Positions 45,946 to 54,702 of a stretch of 64,000 nt of DNA are shown one piece after another (position 1 is the first letter of the stretch; each line of letters begins with the position of its first letter). Where the stretch lies: the NCBI GenBank assembly GCA_002928965.1, contig PERU01000001.1, forward strand, positions 310,001 to 374,000, read 5' to 3'. Below the pieces are notes generated by a model that was given only the letters and a program-made list of their open reading frames with translations, searched no databases and was not told where the DNA came from. The stretch is from Methylomonas sp. (GTDB taxonomy: Bacteria; Pseudomonadota; Gammaproteobacteria; Methylococcales; Methylomonadaceae). Position numbers and translations under genes: made by a program.

Positions 45946-46064
45946 TAAGGCTGGACTTTTTTAAGGTAGTTTTTGTAAAGGTATTCGATTTGTGGTTATT
46001 ATCAAACCTTAATTTTGTGAAACGTCTTGGGTTGGACATGATTCGCAGGTGATTTTACCCTGCC

Positions 46065-46373
46065 AGAAGCCTTTCCGAGAATAGGCATCGTCGCGAGTGA
46101 AGCCAAGTTGAGTCAGATTTTTTGATCAGTTAAGGCAAATGGTGGTGCTATTGAACGAAAATGAGCGGGAAATCTGGCCAAAAGGGCGCTTTTGCGTAGC
46201 AGGTTCTCTCTTATGAGGCTGTCGTAAACGTCGAAACAGTTCCTTCTCCCACTGGGAGAAGGTTAGGATGAAGGCATATAAATCAGCTGTTTGCATTATA
46301 TATGCCCCTCACCCCAGCCCTCTCCCGCGAGTAGAGGGGGCTTTTACGACAGCCTCCTTATTGAACAGGTTGC
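46065..46373. mobile_element. MITE-like element, family 1, interrupted copy
   Basis: The left part (46065-46209) matches the complete copy at 20891-21054, including TCAGATTTTTTGATCA and AACGAAAATGAGCGGGAAAT. The right end resumes after 46361 as a decayed inverted repeat (TATTGAACAGGTTGC). Between them sits the family-2 element, so this copy was present first. Confidence 0.65.
46215..46356. mobile_element. MITE-like element, family 2, complete copy
   Basis: A 142-bp element with inverted ends GAGGCTGTCGTAAA and TTTACGACAGCCTC. It is flanked on both sides by CTTAT (46210-46214 and 46357-46361), an exact 5-base target duplication. Two internal hairpins (CCTTCTCCCACTGGGAGAAGG and a CCCTCTCCCGCGAG-type stem) are present and there is no open frame. 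Confidence 0.78.
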
Positions 46374-46441
46374 ATGTTCCCAATAAAGATGCGCTATAAA
46401 ACCCATTAATTACCGGCTTTGGTTATCGAGTATACAAGCTT

Positions 46442-48085
46442 ATGTCTGATGCATTACTGCCACCTGCACAGCCAGTCCAACATACGCTGTCTGTACAAAA
46501 TGACGATTGTGTTTTGCAACTGCAGGTTGCTGAGACTGTCTGTATCCGCGAAGCGCTGGACCAGACCAGTTTGAGAGTACGGGCTGCTTGTGGCGGCATG
46601 GGCAGTTGTGGTGCGTGCCTGATTAAAATCGTCGACGGGCAATTTAATCCACCGACCCTGGCGGAACGACAAAAGTTGATGCCGGAAGATTTGTCAGAAG
46701 GAATGCGCTTGGCTTGTCAACTGCATGCACGCAGCCAGGGAACATTGTATCTGCAGCATCCGGCACCGCATTCGCAGTGGAAAAGTATTGATTTATCCGA
46801 TGTTAAACGCCAGGTTTTCTGTCACGACAGCTTGGTGCAGTGTCCCTATGGGGTGGCTGTTGATTTGGGTACGACCCATATTCGGTTATCACTATGGCAT
46901 AGACCCAGCGGGCGACAAATTGCCAATCGGATAGGGATTAATCCGCAGGTGGCCTATGGGGCGGATGTATTGACCCGCTTGGACGCCAACCGCTTGAGTC
47001 CGCAGGACAATCAGCGGCTGCAGCAAGCTGCGCGTAAAGCCGTCATCGAGGGTGTCCGCGACATTTTAAGCCGTGACATGGGCGAAATAACTCCCATATT
47101 GAAGCAGATCGGCAAAGTGTTGATTGTCGGCAATACCGTGATGTTGACGCTGATAAGTGGCGAAGATAGCAATGCCTTATATGACTTGCAAAACTGGCAT
47201 CAACACGTGGCGTGTCAACCGCAAGACCATGACCCGTGGCGACGTGAATGGCGCATGCCGAATGCAGAGATTGAAATTGTGCAGCCTTTGGCTGGTTTTG
47301 TCGGTTCGGACTTGCTGGCTGATTTGCTGGCTACCGAATTAACCCAACAGCCGGCTCCGGCATTGTTGCTTGATTTGGGCACCAATACCGAAATTGCTTT
47401 ATGGGATGGCAAAACAGTCTGGGTCACCTCCGTGCCGGGAGGGCCAGCCTTTGAAGGTGTTGGAATGCGCAATGGTATGTCATCGGAAACAGGCGCTATT
47501 CATAAAGTCAGTAAGCACAACGACACCTGCTCCGACTCATGGCAGATATTTACGCTAGGCAATGCTGCTGTGCGCGGGTTTTGCGCCAGCGGCTTTATCG
47601 ATGCGGTTGCGTTGTTGCTTCAAACACAGCATTTGAAGCCTTCCGGACGCTTCGCCCAGTCGCAAACGGAGCATGGTTTCCGTTTACAGCACGATAATCG
47701 GTTTTCGGCTATTTATGCTAGCGATATCGATATTTTTCAACGCGCTAAAGCATCGACTGCCGCAGGCATGGCACAATTGATGGCGTTCTCGGGGCTGGAT
47801 TTTTCTGATCTCAACGCATTATGGATTTGCGGTAGTCTGGGGCAGCATATGGACCTAACAAACGCCATTGATGTGGGACTACTCCCCGACATTGATATTC
47901 ATACCATCAACCGCATGACTCATGCCAGTTTGTTAGGTTGTGAGCAGTTGTTGTTAAACCCAGGCGCGGGCACACGCTTGGCTGACATTTTGCAAAAAAC
48001 CAAGTTGATCAATCTGGGCGAGGTGGATCAATACGAACAGCTTTTTATTGACAATCTTCGCTTGCAGCCCTTGAGACCAAGGTAG
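46442..48085 (+). CDS. corrinoid-protein reactivation ATPase (RACo/RamA-like, [2Fe-2S] + ASKHA)
   Basis: A 547-residue protein of the DUF4445/RACo group. The N-terminal 2Fe-2S ferredoxin domain has Cys50, Cys56, Cys59 and Cys92 (ACGGMGSCGAC...RLACQ). The ATPase fold follows: VAVDLGTTHIRLSL (phosphate-1), then LLLDLGTNTEIAL and the SETGAIHKVS region. Characterised RACo-type proteins reduce Co(II) corrinoid back to the active Co(I) state using ATP. It is the first gene of the 46442-54077 operon and is followed by the corrinoid protein after 3 bases. It has no membrane segment. Confidence 0.88.
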   Translation: MSDALLPPAQPVQHTLSVQNDDCVLQLQVAETVCIREALDQTSLRVRAACGGMGSCGACLIKIVDGQFNPPTLAERQKLMPEDLSEGMRLACQLHARSQGTLYLQHPAPHSQWKSIDLSDVKRQVFCHDSLVQCPYGVAVDLGTTHIRLSLWHRPSGRQIANRIGINPQVAYGADVLTRLDANRLSPQDNQRLQQAARKAVIEGVRDILSRDMGEITPILKQIGKVLIVGNTVMLTLISGEDSNALYDLQNWHQHVACQPQDHDPWRREWRMPNAEIEIVQPLAGFVGSDLLADLLATELTQQPAPALLLDLGTNTEIALWDGKTVWVTSVPGGPAFEGVGMRNGMSSETGAIHKVSKHNDTCSDSWQIFTLGNAAVRGFCASGFIDAVALLLQTQHLKPSGRFAQSQTEHGFRLQHDNRFSAIYASDIDIFQRAKASTAAGMAQLMAFSGLDFSDLNALWICGSLGQHMDLTNAIDVGLLPDIDIHTINRMTHASLLGCEQLLLNPGAGTRLADILQKTKLINLGEVDQYEQLFIDNLRLQPLRPR

Positions 48086-48088
48086 CCC

Positions 48089-48757
48089 ATGAATCTGACA
48101 AAATATATTGAGAGCTATAATGAGGCTGTTTTTGAGACAGATAAGCCGGCTGCCTTAGCGGTTGTCAATCAAGCTTTACATGATGGCTACAGCCCGGAAG
48201 AGATCGTCTTCAAACTGGTAATACCGGCGGTTGAGTCCATGATGGAACGGATTGAAAAAGACCCGGATTCCAATTTGGCTCAGCACTTCATGACAGCGCA
48301 AATAGCGGCGGATGTCACCGAAAAAATGCTGGAGAAATTTAGCACGCCGCCTCAAATTATCGGCAAAGTGGTGATCGGTGCTGCGGCAGGTGATTTACAT
48401 TCTTTGGGTAAACGGATTGTGATCGGCTGTCTTAAATCATTGATGGTAGATGTTGTTGACTTGGGTATTAATGTCAGCGCCGAAAGATTTGTGGATGCAG
48501 CCGTTGCCAACAACGCCCAAGTCATAGCTGTTTCCGCCATGATGGTGCATACCGCCACCGGTGAGCATGGCAGTTTGGAAATTCGCGCACTTTTAAAACA
48601 GCGTGGTCTGGAAGATAAAATCAAAATTGCTGTGGGTGGCGCACCGTATCGTTTTGACCCCAAGCTTTATCAAAAAGTCGGTGCCGATGCCTGGGCGGCA
48701 GACGGCGTTACCGCAGCAAAAGTCATCGTGCAATTAATCAATGAGGTTAAAGCATGA
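48089..48757 (+). CDS. B12-binding corrinoid protein (MtaC/MtbC-like)
   Basis: A 222-residue methyltransferase corrinoid protein. An N-terminal helical cap (about residues 1-85) precedes a Rossmann-like B12 domain. The cobalt-ligand motif DxHxxG appears as GDLHSLG, with His104 as lower ligand; a serine in VIAVSAMMVHTATG and IAVGGAPYR complete the cobalamin pocket. Such proteins shuttle methyl groups between two methyltransferases. Here it sits between the reactivation ATPase and the UroD-fold gene, overlapping the latter by an ATGA. Confidence 0.92.
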   Translation: MNLTKYIESYNEAVFETDKPAALAVVNQALHDGYSPEEIVFKLVIPAVESMMERIEKDPDSNLAQHFMTAQIAADVTEKMLEKFSTPPQIIGKVVIGAAAGDLHSLGKRIVIGCLKSLMVDVVDLGINVSAERFVDAAVANNAQVIAVSAMMVHTATGEHGSLEIRALLKQRGLEDKIKIAVGGAPYRFDPKLYQKVGADAWAADGVTAAKVIVQLINEVKA

Positions 48758-49782
48758 CACCTTTGCAGATTCTTGACGCAGCCATAAATGGCACACCAGC
48801 ACCACGCATACCGATTTTCTGTAACTTGTTGGATCAAGGTGCGCGCGAATTGGGTATAGCCTCTAAAGAGTATTTCAATAACGGAACCAAGGTCGCCGAA
48901 GCGCAATTACGCATGCTGAACCGGTACGGACATGACAATGTCTGGAGCCTGCATTATGTTGGTAAAGAGGCTGAGTTACTGGGATGTCAGTCGGTATTGT
49001 TTGCCGATGACGGCCCGCCGAATGTTGCGGATTTTGTTATCAAAACCTGGGACGACATTGCCAAGTTTGAAATCCCTGCCGATATTACCCAACATCCAGC
49101 CTGGGAAACAGTGGCGGATTGTCTGACCTTATTACGTCGTGAAGTGGGCAACACTCACCCCATTTGCGCATATGTAACCGCATCTACCACCTTACCCGCT
49201 ATTTTGATGGGGATGGATAAATGGATGGAGTTGCTGTTGATGGGGCCGGCAGATTTACGCGATGCCTTATTGCGTAAATGTAATCAGTTCGTCAAACAAA
49301 ATATTACCGCCTTGAGTGCTGCCGGTGCCAACGTGTTGATTTATTCATCACCATTTGGATCAACCTATTTCGTCAATAAAAAAATCCTGCAATCGCTGAT
49401 CATGCCCTGGATGCAACAAGATTTACAGCCCGGTGGTGTGCATGATGTGGTGTATTACTGTGGTATGGCGCCGTTTAACGATGTCATTGATGATGTGTTC
49501 GAGCAACTGCAGATCAAGTGTCACTACATCAGCCCGCTAGCCGATTTGGCTGTAGCCAAGCGGATCATTCATCGCCGCGGTCTTACCTGCGGGGTCATTG
49601 ATGACATTAAAATGATTAATTGGAGTGCTGACGAGACACGGGCCGAAGTCAAACGAATTATCGACATCGGCAAAACAGAGGGTCATTTCTTGTTCGGTAC
49701 CGGCGTGATGCCAATGGCGATCCCTGAAACCAATATCAAGGCAATGCTGGATGCAGCCTTCGAATATGGAGCGTTAGCATGA
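48754..49782 (+). CDS. UroD-fold (MtaA/CmuA-like) methyltransferase homologue with degenerate zinc site
   Basis: A 342-residue protein of the uroporphyrinogen-decarboxylase/MtaA/CmuA superfamily. In MtaA-type enzymes a zinc for thiol activation is held by H-x-C-x(n)-C. The equivalent first part reads VVYYCGM (Tyr234, Cys236) so the histidine is tyrosine, and the final cysteine is Thr316 in FLFGTGVMP. Only Cys236 remains, so zinc-dependent methyl transfer is doubtful. Other superfamily marks are PVTN/ITYVTAS-like CAYVTASTTL and MPMAIPETNIKAML. It is not heme UroD: it lies beside the corrinoid protein. It overlaps both neighbours by 4 bases. Confidence 0.85.
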   Translation: MTPLQILDAAINGTPAPRIPIFCNLLDQGARELGIASKEYFNNGTKVAEAQLRMLNRYGHDNVWSLHYVGKEAELLGCQSVLFADDGPPNVADFVIKTWDDIAKFEIPADITQHPAWETVADCLTLLRREVGNTHPICAYVTASTTLPAILMGMDKWMELLLMGPADLRDALLRKCNQFVKQNITALSAAGANVLIYSSPFGSTYFVNKKILQSLIMPWMQQDLQPGGVHDVVYYCGMAPFNDVIDDVFEQLQIKCHYISPLADLAVAKRIIHRRGLTCGVIDDIKMINWSADETRAEVKRIIDIGKTEGHFLFGTGVMPMAIPETNIKAMLDAAFEYGALA

Positions 49783-50396
49783 AAACCTTTACCCTGCATC
49801 AAGAAAACCCGCCACCCTTGACCATGATTGGTTGCGGCATTCTCAGAAAAGAAGTCGAACGCTTGGTTGAAAAAAATCATTGGAATTTGCAGACGCATTT
49901 TCTGGACTCTGCCTTACACAATTACTTGAATCGTTTGTCCAAGGAACTGAATCAGGCTTTGGATGAGCGGGAACAGCGCGGAGAAAAAACTGTGGTGTTA
50001 TACGGCAGTTGTCATCCGTTGATGGAACAGTACCTGGAAGATCATCAAACCTGTCGAACGCATGGTCAGAATTGTATCGTGATGTTACTTGGGTACGAGC
50101 GATTTATGCAGGAACTGGAAAAGGGTGCGTATTTTTTATTGGAAGACTGGGCGCTGACTTGGCATCCGATGATTACCGCCTGTTTTGGCAGCAATGTCAG
50201 TGTGGTCAGGGAGATTTTCCATAGCGGTCACAAATTTATTTTAGCGCTCAGAACCCCTTGTAACGGTGATTTTGTCGAGGCAGCCGAAAGTGCTGCGCAG
50301 TTTGTAGACTTGCCGTTGTATTGGCTGGACGTCTCCTTAGACCATCTGGAGCAGGTCATCTCGGACGCTATTGAAGAACGGCTTAGTCTGGAATGA
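49779..50396 (+). CDS. DUF1638 protein, corrinoid-methyltransferase-associated
   Basis: A 205-residue protein of the DUF1638 family, recognised by MIGCGILRKEVERLVEKNHW, VVLYGSCHPLM and LLGYERF. The family usually occurs near corrinoid methyltransferase genes; its reaction is unknown. Several conserved Cys/His (Cys19, SCHPLM, the TCRTHGQNC stretch and HP in WHPMITACFG) look like a metal site. It overlaps both the UroD-like gene (ATGA) and the kinase gene. Confidence 0.85.
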   Translation: MKTFTLHQENPPPLTMIGCGILRKEVERLVEKNHWNLQTHFLDSALHNYLNRLSKELNQALDEREQRGEKTVVLYGSCHPLMEQYLEDHQTCRTHGQNCIVMLLGYERFMQELEKGAYFLLEDWALTWHPMITACFGSNVSVVREIFHSGHKFILALRTPCNGDFVEAAESAAQFVDLPLYWLDVSLDHLEQVISDAIEERLSLE

Positions 50397-51970
50397 TCAC
50401 CTCATCCCCCACCTATCAGGAACTGCAACAGCAGGTAACCCAGTTGGAAAGTCGGGTACGCAAATTATCCGAAGACAAAGCCAATTTGTACTTGGTGTTG
50501 CATATGGTGGAGTTGTTAAACCCCATCGCCGGGGTGGACAGCTTTTTGGACAGTTTGATGTCGGCTTTGTGTGGCAGCATGGGAGGGACTAATGTCGAGA
50601 TTTATTACCTCGATGTAGGCGAAATTCATTATCAGAATTTGCTGTCAAAAGAACAGCGGATACTGGAAAAAATTGAAGATCCGTTGGTAGAAAGGGTTTT
50701 TAAATGTCATGGATTGGTTGAGGACTCGACCGACCTGAATCACACGCTGTTAAAAGAAAATATTGCGGCTGTGGCCTGTACCTGGGTAATACCCTTGTTG
50801 GTTGCCAACAAATTCCTGGGCGCGATCAAAATGTCGGATTTACTGGGTTCTGCACAGATGCGCGACTATCTGACACCGTTTTTCACCCATATCGCCCTGA
50901 TTCTGGATAACAAGATTCAAACCCGTAAAGCGGAGAGTGCCAACAAAGCCAAATCCAGCTTTTTGGCCACCATGTCGCACGAAATACGAACGCCGTTAAA
51001 CGGTATCTTCGGCATGGCGCAGCTGTTGTCGGCGGCAGATTGCAGCTTTGAACAGCGTCAGGAATATGCCAAAATCATCCTCAATTCAGGCCAAACTTTG
51101 TTGACCTTGCTGAATGATATTTTGGATTTGTCAAAAATTGAAGCCGAACGCTTGGATCTACAATTTTCCTCCGCCAGTCCCGAGCAGATACTCAATGATG
51201 TGCTGGTATTGTTTTCCGGGAATGCCCAGCAAAAGGGTTTGAACATCAGCGCTGTTTGGCATGGACCCAAGCATAAAACCTATCAGTTGGATAAGCTGAG
51301 AGTGAAGCAGATGTTATCCAATTTGGTTAACAATGCCATCAAATTTACGCCGCAGGGCAGTATTTTGATTGAGGCAAATGAATGCGGCGCAGACGCTAAA
51401 CAGCCCAAATTGGAATTTTCAGTGACTGATACCGGGGTCGGGATAGCTAAAGATAAACAACACGAACTGTTCAAGCCTTTCACTCAAGTCGATAGCAGTT
51501 CTACCAGACGTCATGAAGGTACTGGATTGGGTTTATCACTGGTGCTTCGATTTGCAGAATTGATGCAAGGCAAAGCAGGTGTAAGCAGTAGTGAAGGGCA
51601 GGGCGCACGCTTCTGGTTTCGAATAGCCGTTCAGGGCGCTGAGGTGCTTGCCAGCAGTGACGTGGTTCAGGCGACGGATATGGATAAGGTGGAGTCCAGT
51701 ACCCTGGAAGCATTATCAGACGCGGACAAGGTTGTATTGCCGGGTTATACAGGGATAGAGGCAGACCTAAACGAGTTAAAGCGATTATTAGAAAAAAATA
51801 TGTTTAATGCCATTGGCCAGTTCAAAATGATTCAGAGCAAATGCGAGGCGGATACAGCACTGTCTGCACACTTTGACAAACTGGGAAGATTGATAAACAG
51901 CATGCAATTTGAACAAGCAACCAGCCAGTTACAGTCGTTATGTACATTACTGGACGCATCCCATGATTGA
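50393..51970 (+). CDS. GAF-histidine kinase coupled to the corrinoid module
   Basis: A 525-residue cytoplasmic sensor kinase. A short coiled coil (residues 5-30) leads into a GAF-like domain (about 35-180), then HisKA with FLATMSHEIRTPLNG (His196) and a HATPase with NLVNNAIKFTP, DTGVGIAKDK and GTGLGLSL. After the kinase there is a ~90-residue helical tail without the HPt histidine. No transmembrane segment, so it senses something in the cytoplasm. The start overlaps DUF1638 by 4 bases and its stop overlaps the next regulator by 8. Confidence 0.88.
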   Translation: MITSSPTYQELQQQVTQLESRVRKLSEDKANLYLVLHMVELLNPIAGVDSFLDSLMSALCGSMGGTNVEIYYLDVGEIHYQNLLSKEQRILEKIEDPLVERVFKCHGLVEDSTDLNHTLLKENIAAVACTWVIPLLVANKFLGAIKMSDLLGSAQMRDYLTPFFTHIALILDNKIQTRKAESANKAKSSFLATMSHEIRTPLNGIFGMAQLLSAADCSFEQRQEYAKIILNSGQTLLTLLNDILDLSKIEAERLDLQFSSASPEQILNDVLVLFSGNAQQKGLNISAVWHGPKHKTYQLDKLRVKQMLSNLVNNAIKFTPQGSILIEANECGADAKQPKLEFSVTDTGVGIAKDKQHELFKPFTQVDSSSTRRHEGTGLGLSLVLRFAELMQGKAGVSSSEGQGARFWFRIAVQGAEVLASSDVVQATDMDKVESSTLEALSDADKVVLPGYTGIEADLNELKRLLEKNMFNAIGQFKMIQSKCEADTALSAHFDKLGRLINSMQFEQATSQLQSLCTLLDASHD

Positions 51971-54077
51971 TTTACCGACCGAAGCGCGCTTCAAAATTTT
52001 AATCATTGATGATACCCCTGCCAATATTGCGTTGTTGGGTTTGGCATTACAGGATGAGTATGAAATTCAAATAGCAACCTCCGGCAGTAAAGGTTTGGAA
52101 TTGGCCACGCAGGATCCACCACCGGACTTGATTCTGCTGGACATCATGATGCCAGATATGGATGGGTATCAAACCTGTCAGCGCATAAAACAAACGCCGG
52201 AACTGCAAAATATCCCCATCATATTTGTTACTGCTCTGAATGAAATCGATGCAGAAGTGCAGGGCTTGTCCCTGGGTGCGGCTGACTTTCTGGTTAAACC
52301 CATCAATATCGAAACTGCCCGTTTACGCATTCACTATCAACTGGAACGCGAGGGTATGCGACGCGAGTTAGAGCGTCGGGAGTCTTCGTTACGTTTGGCT
52401 GCCAGCGTATTTGCCTTTAGTCATGACGGCATTATGATCACCGATGCCGAGAATAATATTATCAATGTTAATGCCGCATTTTCGCGTATTTCCGGCTATG
52501 AACTGGAAGATGTCAGAGGTAAAAATCCCAGAATTTTAAAATCAGGTCGGCAATCGGACGAGTTTTATAGGGCTATGTGGCATAGCCTGCTTACCCATAA
52601 CCACTGGAATGGTGAAATCTGGAATCGAAATAAAAACGGTGAGATTTACGCGGCTTTAACATCCATTTCTACCGTCAAGGATGAACAGGGCGGCATTCAT
52701 CACTTTATCGGTATTTTTGCCGATATCACCTTGTTGAAAAATCAGCAATATAACCTGGAGCGGATTGCCCATTTCGATGCATTAACCGGAGTTCCCAATC
52801 GGGTGCTGTTGATAGACCGCATCGATCAAGCCATCGCCCAAACCCAGCGTTCAGGTAATTTGATGGCACTTTGTTATCTGGATTTAGATGGATTTAAACC
52901 GGTAAATGACACTTACGGGCATGACATCGGCGACCAATTGCTAATAGCGGTGACCCGGCGGATCAAGGAATGCCTGCGAGCCGGCGATACCCTGGCCAGG
53001 ATTGGGGGCGATGAGTTTGTACTGGTGTTGCTGGATATCAAAGAAGGTTCGGAATGCCAGACTGTCTTAAACAGAATTTTGGCTAGAGTCGCTGAAAATA
53101 CTGTGTTGGCAGGACATAGCGTTTCGGTGTCCGTCAGTTTGGGTTTTACCTTATATCCTGACGATTTATCGGATGCTGAAACCCTGATACGCCATGCAGA
53201 TCAAGCAATGTATGTTGCCAAGCAGCGAGGTAAAAATCGCTATCAACGGTTCGACCCGTTTTTAGATCAGCAGGCTTTGGAACACGGCAAAATGCTGTCA
53301 AGACTGGAAGCGGCGTTTGCCAATCAGGAATTCGTGCTCTATTTCCAGCCCAAAATTAACATGCGTTTGGGCAAGATTCTAGGGGCCGAAGCCTTGATTC
53401 GTTGGCAGCATCCGTTGCGCGGTGTTTTGTCGCCAGCGGAGTTTCTGCCGCAAATTATGGGTACAGAGCTGGAAGTGACATTGGGTCAGTGGGTTTTGGC
53501 ACAGGCCCTAAGCTATTTGCAAACATGGCAAGCCATGGGCATGCAATTGACCATCAGCATCAATATTTCCCCTGCACATTTGCTGAACGCCAGCTTTGTG
53601 GATGAGTTAGCGGCCCAATTGGCTCTGCATCCCGGTTTTACCCCCGACTGTCTTGAGCTGGAAATCCTGGAAACTGCGGCATTGGATGATATGGTCAAAG
53701 TCACCCAGGTGATGCATGCCTGTCAGCAATTAGGCATCGAGTTTGCGCTGGATGATTTTGGTACCGGATATTCGTCCTTAACCTATTTGAAAACCCTGCC
53801 CGCTAAAACCTTAAAAATTGATAAGTCATTTGTAATGGATATGCTCAATGATGCTGAAGATTTGGCGATTGTCACCGGCATAATTGATTTAACCCGTACC
53901 TTCGGCAGGGATGTGATAGCCGAAGGTGTGGAGTCACTGCAGCATGGCAGCAAGCTATTGGAATTGGGTTGCGCTAATGCACAGGGATTTGCGATTGCCC
54001 GCCCTATGCCAGCCGAAACGTTTATCCAATGGGTGAAAGACTGGCAACCCATCAAAGCTTGGTTTAACAAAGACTGA
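51963..54077 (+). CDS. response regulator with PAS, GGDEF and EAL domains
   Basis: A 704-residue protein that should both make and degrade cyclic-di-GMP. A receiver domain (ILIIDDTPANIALLG, LILLDIMMPDMDGYQ) is followed by a PAS domain (about 155-275), a GGDEF domain with the intact GGDEF active site and a RAGD inhibitory site five residues before it, and an EAL domain with intact EAL (GAEALIRW) and DDFGTGYSSL. ATG at 51963 begins just before the receiver and overlaps the kinase stop by 8 bases, implying that it is the kinase's partner. An earlier ATG lies inside the kinase gene. Confidence 0.9.
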   Translation: MIDLPTEARFKILIIDDTPANIALLGLALQDEYEIQIATSGSKGLELATQDPPPDLILLDIMMPDMDGYQTCQRIKQTPELQNIPIIFVTALNEIDAEVQGLSLGAADFLVKPINIETARLRIHYQLEREGMRRELERRESSLRLAASVFAFSHDGIMITDAENNIINVNAAFSRISGYELEDVRGKNPRILKSGRQSDEFYRAMWHSLLTHNHWNGEIWNRNKNGEIYAALTSISTVKDEQGGIHHFIGIFADITLLKNQQYNLERIAHFDALTGVPNRVLLIDRIDQAIAQTQRSGNLMALCYLDLDGFKPVNDTYGHDIGDQLLIAVTRRIKECLRAGDTLARIGGDEFVLVLLDIKEGSECQTVLNRILARVAENTVLAGHSVSVSVSLGFTLYPDDLSDAETLIRHADQAMYVAKQRGKNRYQRFDPFLDQQALEHGKMLSRLEAAFANQEFVLYFQPKINMRLGKILGAEALIRWQHPLRGVLSPAEFLPQIMGTELEVTLGQWVLAQALSYLQTWQAMGMQLTISINISPAHLLNASFVDELAAQLALHPGFTPDCLELEILETAALDDMVKVTQVMHACQQLGIEFALDDFGTGYSSLTYLKTLPAKTLKIDKSFVMDMLNDAEDLAIVTGIIDLTRTFGRDVIAEGVESLQHGSKLLELGCANAQGFAIARPMPAETFIQWVKDWQPIKAWFNKD

Positions 54078-54294
54078 TCGACTGGCGTTTGGTTTTAAAA
54101 CTCAGCTTTCCTGTGAAGGTCTTTGTCTGAGTGATGCCAGTTGAGAGTCGGATGCTCAATGAATCGCGACTGGCGTCGCTCCTGCCCCAACTGGCATCCT
54201 GATGAGTAATACGCTCCGGTCGTGTCAAGAATCGTGGTTCTATGTGAAATTGAGTGGGTTGATAGTTGCGATTGGCAAGAGGTTAGTCGCCTTG

Positions 54295-54351
54295 CTCAAA
54301 GTAAATCCGCTCATCCTTCGACAGGCTCAGGACGAACGGATTTACTTTGAG
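54295..54351. repeat. palindromic REP-like element
   Basis: CTCAAAGTAAATCCG (54295-54309) and its exact inverse CGGATTTACTTTGAG (54337-54351) enclose CTTCGACAGGCTCAGGACG, a motif that also recurs in altered form near 28066 (GGCTCAGGGCGAACGG). Confidence 0.65.
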
Positions 54352-54509
54352 TAGCGTCTTTACCCTTTTGTTGCTTACCCACTGAATTTCATTTAGAGCC
54401 AGAATCGTTATCTCGGGAGACCCACTGCTGCTCAAGTGACTTGCCTAGATTCAGTATCCATGGATGGCAAGCCTGTGTAGTCTGGATTCGCTTCGCGGTC
54501 ATCGGTACA

Positions 54510-54551
54510 GAATCCTGGAATGTCGGTATTACTGAAACAGCTTTATAATCA
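54510..54551. repeat. family-3 repeat end, reverse orientation
   Basis: Reads TGATTATAAAGCTGTTTCAG on the minus strand, matching the ends of 34431-34587. Only one end is recognisable. Confidence 0.5.
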
Positions 54552-54702
54552 GCTAAAATCTTGACTTTATCAAATGGCATGGAATTATTCTTTCTGAGTA
54601 GATAATGTAACGGCTTACATTAAAGCGGGTTTAATAATTTAAATATAACCAGTTGCTTATCTAGTTAATTACGCTGCACATAATAACCTGGGGAATAAAG
54701 TC

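Larger units (their letters stand above)
45946..46441. other. intergenic region with nested repeats before the corrinoid operon
   Basis: About 500 bases upstream of the operon at 46442, filled mostly by a family-1 element (46065-46373) into which a family-2 element (46215-46356) has inserted. A TATAAA at 46395-46400 with TTGCAT at 46370-46375 (spacing 19) is a weak promoter candidate for the operon. Confidence 0.55.
54078..54702. other. repeat-rich intergenic region
   Basis: About 625 bases with no gene. It holds a palindrome with 15-bp arms (54295-54351) and a decayed family-3 end (around 54510-54551, read in reverse). The last 60 bases form the leader of the small lipoprotein gene. Confidence 0.55.

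Noticed and set aside
48754-49782. Annotation as haem-pathway uroporphyrinogen decarboxylase (hemE)
   Set aside because: The fold is shared, but HemE hallmarks at the N-terminus are absent and the gene is embedded among corrinoid genes.
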